A stretch of DNA of 64,000 nucleotides, taken from assembly GCF_032104385.1 (NCBI RefSeq), contig NZ_DAMCHJ010000003.1, positions 124,001-188,000 on the forward strand, read 5' to 3'. A program made the position numbers and the translations under genes. Positions 35,163 through 43,884 of this stretch are shown here, piece after piece. Within the stretch, counting starts at the first letter, position 1. Each line of letters starts with the position of its first letter. The notes below the pieces were generated by a model, which worked only from the letters and a program-made list of their open reading frames with translations, was not told the origin of the DNA and made no database searches. Origin of the DNA: Tissierella sp032104385 (lineage in GTDB: Bacteria; Bacillota; Clostridia; Tissierellales; Tissierellaceae).

Positions 35163-35759
35163 ATGAGAGATTTAAACTTTTTTGAAATTTATATAGAAAA
35201 GAAAGAGATTAAGGGAGATAAAAAGATTTTATATTTTACAGTATTAATATCTTCAATTATATTATTATTGATATATACCATATATAGTGAAATAGTTATA
35301 AGGCGAGAAACTAAAACAATAAAAAGTCTTAAGATTATAGCAGAAGATTCCAAGATATTAAAAAAGGTTGGTGAGATAAGGGAAAAGGAACTCGAAGTAA
35401 ATCAATTTAGGGAATCTGTGGAAAAACTTAAATTATTAAATATGGCTATTGAAGAAAGGGATATAGTGGATAAAGTTTTACTAGATAAAATCAATGATAA
35501 TATTCCAGAAGAGATATTTCTTACATCTCTTAGTATTCAAGGAGAAGATATTTACATAGTAGGTATATCTAAAGATAAATGGGCAATTGCTGAGTTTCAA
35601 AAAGGATTGGGATCTTTAGAAAATTGGGGAGAAATTTTTGTATCTAATATATCAAAGCAAGAAGAATATTATAATTTTAGTTTAAATATTACATTAGTGG
35701 GTGTGAATGATAATGGAGAAGTTGTTGAAGAAGAAAATCAAAATGAGAGAATTAACTAA
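35163..35759 (+). CDS. pilN: Pilus assembly protein PilN
   Basis: A protein of 198 residues. The N-terminus MRDLNFFEIYIEKK corresponds to the PilM-binding peptide (DINLLP-like in other species). One membrane helix follows (ILYFTVLISSIILLLIYTIY), then a coiled coil and a ferredoxin-like fold (EEIFLTSLSIQGEDIYIVG). It pairs with PilO outside the membrane. The stop codon overlaps the pilO start region. Confidence 0.87.
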   Translation: MRDLNFFEIYIEKKEIKGDKKILYFTVLISSIILLLIYTIYSEIVIRRETKTIKSLKIIAEDSKILKKVGEIREKELEVNQFRESVEKLKLLNMAIEERDIVDKVLLDKINDNIPEEIFLTSLSIQGEDIYIVGISKDKWAIAEFQKGLGSLENWGEIFVSNISKQEEYYNFSLNITLVGVNDNGEVVEEENQNERIN

Positions 35760-37101
35760 AAATGAAAAAAGACTTTTAACTATTTTGTCAATTGTTATAT
35801 TGATTTTAGGAAGCTATAAATTTATTATCACACCACTATCTAGTAAGATAGAAAATTTAAAAGCACAGAAGCTAGAATATCAATCTAAAATAGACGAGAT
35901 TAACCATGTCCTTAGAAAGGAAAATAATATTAATAAAGAATGGGATGCCTTACATAAAGAGAAAGCAGACATAGTAGCTAAGTATTTTCCAAAACTAGAC
36001 CAAGCACAGGTAATATATTTATTAAATGAATTATTGGATCAAGAAGCAGTTTCTATTGTAGATATGAACTTTAGCAGACCTAGTTATGAAGATATAGGTG
36101 ATTTTCAGGTAAAGAACATGACTATATCGGTACCATATAATGGTTCTTATGATGGAGTTGTAGATATTATAAAAGCGCTGAAAACTAGTCCTAGAAATAT
36201 ATTATTAGAAAGCGTATCTATGGATAGAGATAGTGCAGGAAGGTTAAATGGCAATATGACCTTAAAGGTATATAGCTTGGATGGTATTGTAGATACAGAT
36301 AATGATGTAATATATATAGATATAGCAAATGATGAAGTTAAGAACACTCCTTTTATCCCTTATGAGGATTTTAAAGATGAGCAAGTTGAAGATAATGGAA
36401 ATATAAAGGATAGTATAGAAGTAAAGCCTTATGTGGAAGAAGTTTTATTAGACTTCGAAAATAAAAACACATATTTTTTACCTTCTCAGGAGCTGGTAAA
36501 GGGCTCAGTTACTCAATCAGTTAAGGCTAAATCAAAGAAGTTTTCCCTAAGATTTGAATATGATATTGTAGCTATTGAGGAAGAAAATCGTGGTTTTATA
36601 GATGTTTCCAAGAATAATATAATAATTAAATATCCTCCAAACTCTATTGGACTCTGGGTTTATTCATATGATTATTCACCTGCTACAGTTGGCATTTTAT
36701 TTCGTGGGCAAATGGGGGAGGACATCTATCTTCCTTTAACTAAGGGAATAGGATGGACCGGTTGGAAGTATATAGAGGCAAATCCTCCAGAGGATTTAAA
36801 TATTTATCCTATGAAATTAGATAAATTATATGTTGAAATTCCTAAGGACAGAGATAACTGTGGTGTACTCTTGATGGATAAACTTGAAGCAGTATATACT
36901 AGAAATATTGATGAAGATGGAAACGATATAAATGCAGGAGATTATATTTTTCATGTAGTTAAAAGGGGAGATACTATGGAGAAAATAAGCATGGAATATT
37001 ATAATACCAATAAATATAAAGACGAGATATTAAAGCTTAATGAAATGAAATCTACTGATAGCTTACCTGCTGGAAAAATTCTTGTATTAAAAAAGCGATA
37101 A
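35725..37101 (+). CDS. pilO: PilO-like protein fused to a beta-sandwich-like region and a LysM domain
   Basis: A protein of 458 residues if TTG 35725 is used (SD tggaga); ATG 35743 is an alternative with a poorer SD. One membrane helix (LLTILSIVILILGSYKFIITPL), a coiled coil and a PilO-type fold (VKNMTISVPYNGSYDGVVDIIKAL) make up the first 190 residues. A linker leads to a domain of about 150 residues (FSLRFEYDIV, GWTGWKYIEANPPEDL) resembling carbohydrate-binding jelly rolls. A LysM at the end (HVVKRGDTMEKISMEYYN) should bind peptidoglycan. Usual PilO is about 200 residues, so this is a fusion. Confidence 0.85.
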   Translation: MKKKIKMRELTKNEKRLLTILSIVILILGSYKFIITPLSSKIENLKAQKLEYQSKIDEINHVLRKENNINKEWDALHKEKADIVAKYFPKLDQAQVIYLLNELLDQEAVSIVDMNFSRPSYEDIGDFQVKNMTISVPYNGSYDGVVDIIKALKTSPRNILLESVSMDRDSAGRLNGNMTLKVYSLDGIVDTDNDVIYIDIANDEVKNTPFIPYEDFKDEQVEDNGNIKDSIEVKPYVEEVLLDFENKNTYFLPSQELVKGSVTQSVKAKSKKFSLRFEYDIVAIEEENRGFIDVSKNNIIIKYPPNSIGLWVYSYDYSPATVGILFRGQMGEDIYLPLTKGIGWTGWKYIEANPPEDLNIYPMKLDKLYVEIPKDRDNCGVLLMDKLEAVYTRNIDEDGNDINAGDYIFHVVKRGDTMEKISMEYYNTNKYKDEILKLNEMKSTDSLPAGKILVLKKR

Positions 37102-37113
37102 GAAGGTGAATAA

Positions 37114-39156
37114 ATGAGAAAATATAAATTAATATCAACTATATTATTTATTATTATAATTTCAATTAGTATAAATGTATATGCAGATAAAAATAGTCTT
37201 GATTATAAAAAAGGCTATGATGATGGTATACAAAAAGGGAGAAGAGATGGAACTTCTACTGGGACATCTGATGGAAGGGATAAAACTAATACTATGAAAA
37301 GGGTTCTAGAATCTAATCTTAGGGATTATAGACGAGAGTTTAATATAAACGGTAAATCTCAAGATTATATTGATGGTTTTGAAGAGGCTTATGAAGATGA
37401 ATTTGAGGAAGCCTATTATATTGCATATAGATTGGAAAATGGACAAGATACTATAATTATTTATGGTGTTGAAGATTTTGGAACTATTATGGGCCGAATA
37501 GATGGTTATATTGCATATAAGGATGGAAAGAAAAATGACTGGGAGAGATATATTCCTAGTGATAGAAAAATAAAAGATATGTTTGAGCTAGATAAAGAGT
37601 CTAGAGAATATAGAGATGGATTTATAGATTTATTTAAAAAGGCGTATAAGCTATCATTTGAAGCTGCTTTTCAAGTAGCAAAATTAGGTGAAGATGATTA
37701 CTCATATGAAAAAGGGTTAGAAGATGGAGATGCATATGCTAAGGATTTAGCTACAATTAATGGAAGAAGGGATTATTTATTAGGACGTAGAAATGATTAT
37801 ACAAGAAATATGCCTTCTAATAGAGAAATCGTAGATATGTTTAACTTAAATAATGAGTCTAGGGAATATAGAGAAGCTTTTTTAGCAGGGTTTGAATTTG
37901 GACAAAGTAAATCTGGGGGGAAAATTGATGGCGGATATATGGTTTATTATAATGATGCATTTAGAAAGGCTAATAAAGAAACTATAGAAACACCTGACTT
38001 AAATGGTGAAGAAGGTGGTAGAACCATAGGTAAGATGAAGGGGGAATATGCGGCAATTATAGATGTTACATTGGGGAAAACTAATTCTTGGGAGATTCAT
38101 AAAGTAAGTGATAGTTCTATTTCTAGGGAATATGGTCTTGACTTTCAATCTGATAATTATAGACTAGGGTTTATAATAGGATATTGGGATGAATTTATGA
38201 AATCCTATAATGAAACCTATAAAAAACTTCAACAGGATAGTAATAAGGTTAAGACATATACGGAAAAGATTTCAATTGATGGTAAGAATAATATTGGAGT
38301 ACCTGAGGACGATAAATTTTTAGTAGACGTTGAAGCAGGAACTTATTATAATGATGTAATTGTAACAATAGATAGTATACCAACATCTTATATAAATCCT
38401 AATTCTACTAGACATACTCAAGCTTCTGGAGTTTATGGATTAAAAATTATGAATGTGGCGGGGGCCTTTGATAAGAATAAAAAGATTACTATTAAATTCA
38501 AATCCTACGGAAAAGATATTAAATATGGCATATATAAATACCATTATAATAATTGGGTATATATCCCATCTAAACAAGAAGGAGATTATTTGGTTGCAGA
38601 TATAAACTTAAATAATATTAATCGTTTTGGGAATATCTATGCTGTTAGGGTAGATAATAAATTACCAATATTTCACGAATCTAGGGGGCATTGGGCCAAG
38701 GATGAGATAAACACATATGTAAAGAGGGAAATTATCTACGGTTATCCAGATAAATCTTTCAAACCGGATAATACGATTTCAAGGGGAGAATTTGTAACTA
38801 TGCTAAGTAGATTATATAATTGGTATCCTCCATATGATTCTACAAACATAACTAAGTTTAAAGATTATAATAAATTTGGTTATGCAGAAAAAGCAATATC
38901 CTATGCAACTTATTATAAACTTGTAAATGGATATGCCGATAATACTTTTAGGGCAAATGCACCTATTACCTATAAGGAAGTTGAAATTATAATGTCTAGA
39001 ATATTAAATGATAAAAACTTTAAATGGGATTATTTTGCTAATAAAATGCTTTATGAAAAAAGAGTACGCTCAAATAGCAAAGATAGTATGAATAATAGAA
39101 TAACTAGGGCAGAGTTTACTTATCTGTTGTATCAATTAAATGAATGGCAATATTGA
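37114..39156 (+). CDS. Secreted repeat protein with C-terminal SLH domains
   Basis: A protein of 680 residues with a signal peptide (LISTILFIIIISISINVYA). A glycine-spaced start (GYDDGIQKGRRDGTSTGTSDG) leads to about four repeats of 60-90 residues, each ending like ESREYRDGFIDLF, ESREYREAF or SDNYRLGF. A beta-rich domain follows. Three SLH motifs come last: HWAKDEINTYVKREIIYGYP, GYAEKAISYATYYKLVNGYA and a weaker third. SLH domains bind pyruvylated wall polymers. It is embedded among pilus genes, 12 bp after pilO and overlapping a minor pilin gene, so it probably helps the pilus cross or attach to the wall. Confidence 0.85.
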   Translation: MRKYKLISTILFIIIISISINVYADKNSLDYKKGYDDGIQKGRRDGTSTGTSDGRDKTNTMKRVLESNLRDYRREFNINGKSQDYIDGFEEAYEDEFEEAYYIAYRLENGQDTIIIYGVEDFGTIMGRIDGYIAYKDGKKNDWERYIPSDRKIKDMFELDKESREYRDGFIDLFKKAYKLSFEAAFQVAKLGEDDYSYEKGLEDGDAYAKDLATINGRRDYLLGRRNDYTRNMPSNREIVDMFNLNNESREYREAFLAGFEFGQSKSGGKIDGGYMVYYNDAFRKANKETIETPDLNGEEGGRTIGKMKGEYAAIIDVTLGKTNSWEIHKVSDSSISREYGLDFQSDNYRLGFIIGYWDEFMKSYNETYKKLQQDSNKVKTYTEKISIDGKNNIGVPEDDKFLVDVEAGTYYNDVIVTIDSIPTSYINPNSTRHTQASGVYGLKIMNVAGAFDKNKKITIKFKSYGKDIKYGIYKYHYNNWVYIPSKQEGDYLVADINLNNINRFGNIYAVRVDNKLPIFHESRGHWAKDEINTYVKREIIYGYPDKSFKPDNTISRGEFVTMLSRLYNWYPPYDSTNITKFKDYNKFGYAEKAISYATYYKLVNGYADNTFRANAPITYKEVEIIMSRILNDKNFKWDYFANKMLYEKRVRSNSKDSMNNRITRAEFTYLLYQLNEWQY

Positions 39157-39616
39157 CAATGGAAGATTTAGTACTAAAAAAGGATATACTTTAGTGGAAT
39201 TAATAGTGACAATAGCACTACTTGCTATTGTTATATCCATAGGTATACCTAGTGTAAAAGTGATATTTAATACTAGAGAAAAGAAAGAATTAATGGAATT
39301 TCGAAGGGATATTATCTTTGCTAGAAATAGTGCTGTAGTAGAAAATTGTATCTACGCCTTAACTATAGATGTTAATAAAAATGGATATATAATTACTAAA
39401 GATAGTGGAGTAGGTATGAAGATAATAAAAAATATTAAGTTTTCAAATGGGATAAAGATTAAAGGGAATAATTTTAATGGCTATACAAAATTTTATCCAA
39501 ACGGTGCCCCGAATAATTCAGGAACTATTTTGCTTATTAATAAAAAAAAGCAAATTATAGAAATAACTATAACACCAGCAACTGGTAAAGTTAATCTTTA
39601 TGTAAATGGTAGATGA
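39140..39616 (+). CDS. Minor prepilin (GspH/FimT-like)
   Basis: A protein of 158 residues starting at ATG 39140, 17 bp inside the SLH gene and without a clear SD, so translational coupling is likely. The leader ends STKKG before YTLVELIVTIALLAIVISIGIPSV, with Tyr +1 and Glu +5. The head has RRDIIFARNSAVVENCIYALTID and FYPNGAPNNSGTILLINKKK, the GspH/FimT pattern. Minor pilins of this kind prime pilus assembly. Confidence 0.85.
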   Translation: MNGNIDNGRFSTKKGYTLVELIVTIALLAIVISIGIPSVKVIFNTREKKELMEFRRDIIFARNSAVVENCIYALTIDVNKNGYIITKDSGVGMKIIKNIKFSNGIKIKGNNFNGYTKFYPNGAPNNSGTILLINKKKQIIEITITPATGKVNLYVNGR

Positions 39617-40056
39617 AAAGAGGTATTAACTTGAATAAAAAGGGATTTACTTTAGTTGAAACTATATTAGGATTATTTCTATTAGGGTTAATTGCAGTTA
39701 CGGTTTTACCAATAATCAATACAGCTTTTATTAGGATTGAAAGTCATAAAATAAAGATGGAAATGGTATATCTTGGGGAAATGTCAATGGAAAAAATCAA
39801 AGCTTTTGATGCAAGTAGTAAATCTGACTTATTTATCTATGATACTAATATATCTGAAGTAATAAAGTTGTTTAAAGAATATGATGATATTGAAATAAAT
39901 ATACCTAAAAAAGAAAATGATGATAAATATTACTTAAAAATATCTAAAAATCAAAGAATGGATTCATTGTGGATCGTTTCTATATCTGTATTTCACAATA
40001 AAAAGGGGAGTAATATTAAAAATGTGGAATATAAGGCGTATATGCCTCCAAAATAA
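39613..40056 (+). CDS. Minor prepilin (PilV/GspI-like)
   Basis: A protein of 147 residues whose ATG overlaps the previous stop codon. The leader MKRGINLNKKG precedes FTLVETILGLFLLGLIAVTVLPI, with Glu +5. The head contains KIKMEMVYLGEMSMEKIKAF, like the PilV/GspI group, where a methionine-rich helix end is common. It is part of a tight four-gene minor pilin run. Confidence 0.82.
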   Translation: MKRGINLNKKGFTLVETILGLFLLGLIAVTVLPIINTAFIRIESHKIKMEMVYLGEMSMEKIKAFDASSKSDLFIYDTNISEVIKLFKEYDDIEINIPKKENDDKYYLKISKNQRMDSLWIVSISVFHNKKGSNIKNVEYKAYMPPK

Positions 40057-40588
40057 GGGTTTTACATTAATACAAATAATGTTATCATTGGCAATATGCT
40101 CTCTAATCATATTGCCCCTTTTTAGTATTTTGAAATTTTCTATGGATGCATGTACTACAGGAGATGAAAAAGATGAATTAATGCTAAATGGCAGATATGC
40201 TATTGAATATATCAAGGAAGAAATTAAATCCGCTGACAAGATAATTTCATCAGATAAGATAGAAGGGTTAAAGAAGAAATTCCCTACTAATGTAGGGTTT
40301 GTCATTATGATAATAGATGATAATAATGGCTATAATCTACATAAATATAGTACCTATTATGTAAAAGATAATAAAATTATAAGGTTAGCTTGTAGTCTTA
40401 AAGATAATAAATATCCTTCTTATACCAAATTTGATGGATATAATGAACTTTGTGGATTTGTAAATAATATAGAGGAGACAAAATTTGATATAGAAAATTC
40501 TATGATTAATTTAAACTTAAAATTCAAGCATAATCACGAGAAATTAGAATTAAAATCTGATATTTATATTAGATGTCCAATAGATTAA
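40022..40588 (+). CDS. Minor prepilin lacking Glu5 (PilW/PulJ-like)
   Basis: A protein of 188 residues starting at ATG 40022, 35 bp inside the preceding gene. The leader MWNIRRICLQNKG precedes FTLIQIMLSLAICSLIILPLFSIL, so position +5 is Gln instead of the usual Glu. The segment GRYAIEYIKEEIKSADKI after the helix matches PilW/PulJ/ComGF proteins. The Glu-to-Gln change should weaken pairing with the neighbouring pilin N-terminus. Confidence 0.8.
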   Translation: MWNIRRICLQNKGFTLIQIMLSLAICSLIILPLFSILKFSMDACTTGDEKDELMLNGRYAIEYIKEEIKSADKIISSDKIEGLKKKFPTNVGFVIMIIDDNNGYNLHKYSTYYVKDNKIIRLACSLKDNKYPSYTKFDGYNELCGFVNNIEETKFDIENSMINLNLKFKHNHEKLELKSDIYIRCPID

Positions 40589-40606
40589 TAAATATTTGGA
40601 GGTTCT

Positions 40607-41638
40607 ATGAAAGCCAGGGGTGGATTTATTTCTGTTGTTTGTTTGATTGTTATGGCTGTACTGATGGTTATGGTATTGTACTTAGAATATATTACTGGGT
40701 TAGAGCATTTAATATTAAATTCAACTATAAATAATATTCAATCATATTATTTAGCAGAAGGGAAAATATATATGATACTTAATGAAGACAAATATTACTG
40801 CAACCAGTTATATCCAATTCTTGTAGAATATTTTAGAACAATGCCTTATTCAAGATCACCTAGAGATATTATAATAGAGAAAGAGGATTTAGAACTAGGG
40901 GATAATGTGGATAGGGTAGGAGTAGCCATTATAGATAGGGGTAGTAAAAAAGACTTGGAGCTTATGGCTAAAAGTAATTTTAACGGTTTAAAAACCATAT
41001 TAAAATCTGATATAAAATTATTTAATGAAATTGTAGAAATGGAGATTTCAGTTTTAGATACAGACTCCATAGAAATTGAATATAAAGAAAAATTAAAGGA
41101 TTTATTATTAAATGTATCAAAGAAAATTAATATAAAAAATTGTAACAAACCAAATAATATTTATGGTATAGACTTAGCGGACTTTAATAATATAGTTCTA
41201 GATAATGGAGGTAATAATAATTTTAAGATATCTGCTTTTAGAGATACGATGTTAGTACCATATATAGAGATATTTAATGATAAAGAAATATTTATAATTG
41301 TAAGAAGTTCTGATGAATATTCTACTAATTTCTTTATTGGCTCTACTGATACTCCAAATCAGATTATAAAACTTTCCGGTATTATATATGTTGAAGGAAA
41401 TATAACAATATCTAAGGATTTTCAATTTAATGGTATAATAATAGTAAAGAATGGAGATATAAAAATAAATCATGATGTAAAAATTGATATTAAGGGGGTG
41501 GCAATTCTCGATAATATAATTAATAATGATTTCTTAGAAAATCCTAATATGTTTTATAACAGGCATTCTGTTTATAAATATGGCATATATTTACCTGGAT
41601 TTATTGAAACAAAAATAGATTCAATAAAAATTAATTAA
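40607..41638 (+). CDS. PilX-like minor pilin without Glu5, beta-helical C-terminus
   Basis: A protein of 343 residues starting at ATG 40607 after SD tggagg. A very short leader MKARG precedes GFISVVCLIVMAVLMVMVLYLEYI, with no Glu +5. SYYLAEGKIYMILNE after the helix is the PilX/ComGG pattern. The C-terminal quarter (GIIYVEGNITISKDFQFNG, GIIIVKNGDIKINHDVKIDI) has short beta-rungs like bactofilins or DUF4900 proteins. It closes the minor pilin run, 13 bp before the comFB-type gene. Confidence 0.75.
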   Translation: MKARGGFISVVCLIVMAVLMVMVLYLEYITGLEHLILNSTINNIQSYYLAEGKIYMILNEDKYYCNQLYPILVEYFRTMPYSRSPRDIIIEKEDLELGDNVDRVGVAIIDRGSKKDLELMAKSNFNGLKTILKSDIKLFNEIVEMEISVLDTDSIEIEYKEKLKDLLLNVSKKINIKNCNKPNNIYGIDLADFNNIVLDNGGNNNFKISAFRDTMLVPYIEIFNDKEIFIIVRSSDEYSTNFFIGSTDTPNQIIKLSGIIYVEGNITISKDFQFNGIIIVKNGDIKINHDVKIDIKGVAILDNIINNDFLENPNMFYNRHSVYKYGIYLPGFIETKIDSIKIN

Positions 41639-41651
41639 TATAGGAGGAAAT

Positions 41652-41921
41652 ATGATGAACTTACATAATTTAATAGAAGATGAAGTATTTAATGCAATTG
41701 ATAGTATAAAAAATGAAGTGCCAGTTAAGTGTTTATGTGAAAAATGTAAATTAGATATAGCAGCTATAGCATTAAACAATTTAAACCCTAAATATATAGT
41801 AACTGAAGAAGGTTATGTATATGCTAAGGCAAATAGTATGAATTATCAATTTAACACGGATGTAATAGCTGCTGTAACAGAGGCAATGAAAATTGTAGGT
41901 AAAAATCCTAAACATAACTAG
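41652..41921 (+). CDS. comFB: ComFB family protein (candidate cyclic dinucleotide receptor)
   Basis: A protein of 89 residues starting at ATG 41652 (41655 is equally likely from SD aggagg). The segments NLIEDEVFNAIDSI, VKCLCEKCKLDIAAIALNNLNPKY and YVYAKANSMNYQFNTDVIAAVTEAM are ComFB, with the three-Cys motif. ComFB lies in a competence operon in Bacillus. Cyanobacterial homologues have been reported to bind cyclic dinucleotides and affect pilus-dependent motility. Its place at the end of a c-di-GMP-controlled pilus operon fits that role, by inference. Confidence 0.88.
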   Translation: MMNLHNLIEDEVFNAIDSIKNEVPVKCLCEKCKLDIAAIALNNLNPKYIVTEEGYVYAKANSMNYQFNTDVIAAVTEAMKIVGKNPKHN

Positions 41922-41930
41922 GTGGTAAGA

Positions 41931-42452
41931 TTGAAAAACATTGTATTAATTGGTATGAGCGGAGTAGGAAAAACAACTATTGGTAAAGCTTTATCTATTG
42001 TATTAAACAGAAGATTTGTTGATACGGATAACCTCATTGAAAACAAAAAAGGAATAAAGATTGAAGAAATTTTTAAAATATATGGGGAAGATTATTTTAG
42101 AAAATTAGAATGCCAAATTATTAATGAATTATATAAGGAAGAAAACTTAATAATATCTACAGGTGGGGGTATAGTATTAAATAGTAATAATATAACCATG
42201 CTTAAAGAAAATGGCATAATGATATTGTTGGAATCCTCAATAGATAATCTTGTGAATAATATTAAAAACTCTACGGCTAGAAGACCCTTATTAAATAATG
42301 GAGAAGAGATATATAATAATATGAAAATTATGTATAATCATAGAAAAAGATTGTACTTATCTTCTGCTGACTTTATAATTTTTGTTGATGGAAAATCAAT
42401 TGATGAAATTGTCTATGAAATTTTAAGAAGATGTGTTAAAATTAACTCTTGA
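41931..42452 (+). CDS. aroK: Shikimate kinase
   Basis: A protein of 173 residues. TTG 41931 follows SD aggtgg; the in-frame GTG at 41922 lies inside that SD. The P-loop is GMSGVGKTTIGKALS. The shikimate site shows DTDNLIE, FRKLE and STGGGIV, and the lid ARRPLL. It phosphorylates shikimate for aromatic amino acid synthesis. Location directly after the pilus/comFB genes mirrors Bacillus, where the comG operon is followed by aroK. Confidence 0.95.
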   Translation: MKNIVLIGMSGVGKTTIGKALSIVLNRRFVDTDNLIENKKGIKIEEIFKIYGEDYFRKLECQIINELYKEENLIISTGGGIVLNSNNITMLKENGIMILLESSIDNLVNNIKNSTARRPLLNNGEEIYNNMKIMYNHRKRLYLSSADFIIFVDGKSIDEIVYEILRRCVKINS

Positions 42453-42504
42453 GGTAAATAATAGAGACTGATATAATAAAGTGGAAAGTGGAGGAAATTT
42501 GATT

Positions 42505-42939
42505 ATGAAAGTACTTATTATCCATGGTCCAAATCTAAATCTCTTAGAAAAGCGAGATAATTTCATATATGGTGGGAAATCCTTAGGGCAAATTAATAAA
42601 CTTATTATGAATAGAGCCATGGAGTTGGACATGGATGTTGAAATTTTTCAATCAAATCATGAGGGAGAGATTGTGGACAAAATTCAGGAGATTATAATAT
42701 CTGGATATTCAGGTTTAATTATTAATCCAGGGGGATTTACCCACTATAGTATAGTAATTAGGGATGCTATAGAAATGCTGGAAGTTCCCGTAATAGAGGT
42801 TCATCTATCTAATATTTATGGAAGAGAAAATTTCAGAAGAGAATCTGTTATAGCTCCTGTTTGCACTGGACAAATATCAGGTTTAGGGTCTAGTAGTTAT
42901 TTAATAGCCATGGATGCCTTAAGATTATTGAATAAGTAG
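42505..42939 (+). CDS. aroQ: Type II 3-dehydroquinate dehydratase
   Basis: A protein of 144 residues; ATG 42505 is chosen, with TTG 42499 also possible after SD ggagg. Motifs HGPNLNLLEKRDNFIYGG (catalytic Arg/Tyr), INPGGFTHYSIVIRDAI (catalytic His) and EVHLSNIYGRENFRRES identify the type II enzyme, a dodecamer acting by enolate chemistry. It is followed 19 bp later by efp, as in Firmicutes. Confidence 0.96.
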   Translation: MKVLIIHGPNLNLLEKRDNFIYGGKSLGQINKLIMNRAMELDMDVEIFQSNHEGEIVDKIQEIIISGYSGLIINPGGFTHYSIVIRDAIEMLEVPVIEVHLSNIYGRENFRRESVIAPVCTGQISGLGSSSYLIAMDALRLLNK

Positions 42940-42958
42940 AACATAGGAGGGTAAAAAT

Positions 42959-43516
42959 ATGATATCAGCAAGTGATTTTAGGAAGGGTATAACATTTGAA
43001 ATGGATGGAGATGTATATCAAATAGTTGATTTTCAACATGTTAAACCTGGAAAAGGAGCAGCTTTTGTTAGGACAAAAATAAGGTCTGTAATGTCTGGAG
43101 GAACTAAAGAGGTAACATTTAACCCAACAGAAAGATTTCCAAAGGCTCAGATTGAAACTAAGGAAATGCAATATTTATATAATGATGGTGAATTGTATTA
43201 TTTTATGGATACTGAAAACTATGAGCAGTTGCCATTAGAGAAGGAAGCTGTAGAAGATGCTATGGTTTATTTAAAAGAAAATGATAATGCTACTATTAGA
43301 TTTTATCATGGTAAGGCCTTTGAAGTAAATGCACCAAATTTTGTTGAATTAGAAGTTACTGAAACTGAGCCAGGTGTAAAAGGTGATACTGCTTCAGGTG
43401 CTAATAAACCGGCTACTGTAGAAACAGGTGCAGTTATAACTGTTCCTTTATTTGTGAATATAGGAGATATAATAAAGATAGATACAAGAACTGGTGAGTA
43501 TTTATCAAGAAAATAG
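42959..43516 (+). CDS. efp: Translation elongation factor P
   Basis: A protein of 185 residues starting at ATG 42959. It relieves ribosome stalling at polyproline runs. HVKPGKGAAFVRTK puts the tip lysine at residue 32, the form modified with 5-aminopentanol in Bacillus. The three KOW/OB domains and the C-terminal GDIIKIDTRTGEYLSRK are normal. The aroQ-efp order is conserved in Firmicutes. Confidence 0.98.
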   Translation: MISASDFRKGITFEMDGDVYQIVDFQHVKPGKGAAFVRTKIRSVMSGGTKEVTFNPTERFPKAQIETKEMQYLYNDGELYYFMDTENYEQLPLEKEAVEDAMVYLKENDNATIRFYHGKAFEVNAPNFVELEVTETEPGVKGDTASGANKPATVETGAVITVPLFVNIGDIIKIDTRTGEYLSRK

Positions 43517-43557
43517 GTAATAATGTTTTTAAAATATAAAATTAGGAGGGTTAAAAA

Positions 43558-43878
43558 ATGGAATATTTAATACAAAAAGTGTCTTATTTAAGAGGATTAG
43601 CAGATGGTTTAGGAGTTGATGAAAGTTCCAAAGAAGGTAAATTATTACTTCAAATAGTAGATGTACTAGAAGAATTTACTGACGTATTAAATGAAACTAT
43701 TGAAAATCAAGAAGAATTAGAAGAATACGTAACATTTATTGATGAGGACTTAGCAGATGTAGAAGACGAGATATATGGAACTGACGAAGATTATGATGAT
43801 TTTGATTTTGATGATTATGATGATTTTTGCGATGATGAAGATTGTTGTTGTCATTGTGGAGAAGAAGACGAAGAATAA
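43558..43878 (+). CDS. CD1247 N-terminal domain protein, acidic and Cys-rich
   Basis: A protein of 106 residues. The N-terminal helical part (YLIQKVSYLRGLADGLGVDESSKEGKLL) is a domain known from clostridia. The tail is extremely acidic (DEDYDDFDFDDYDDFCDDED) and ends in CCCHCGEEDEE, a possible metal site. It is always found between efp and spoIIIAA in clostridial genomes as far as I recall. Function unknown. A strong terminator follows. Confidence 0.85.
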   Translation: MEYLIQKVSYLRGLADGLGVDESSKEGKLLLQIVDVLEEFTDVLNETIENQEELEEYVTFIDEDLADVEDEIYGTDEDYDDFDFDDYDDFCDDEDCCCHCGEEDEE

Positions 43879-43884
43879 TTTATT

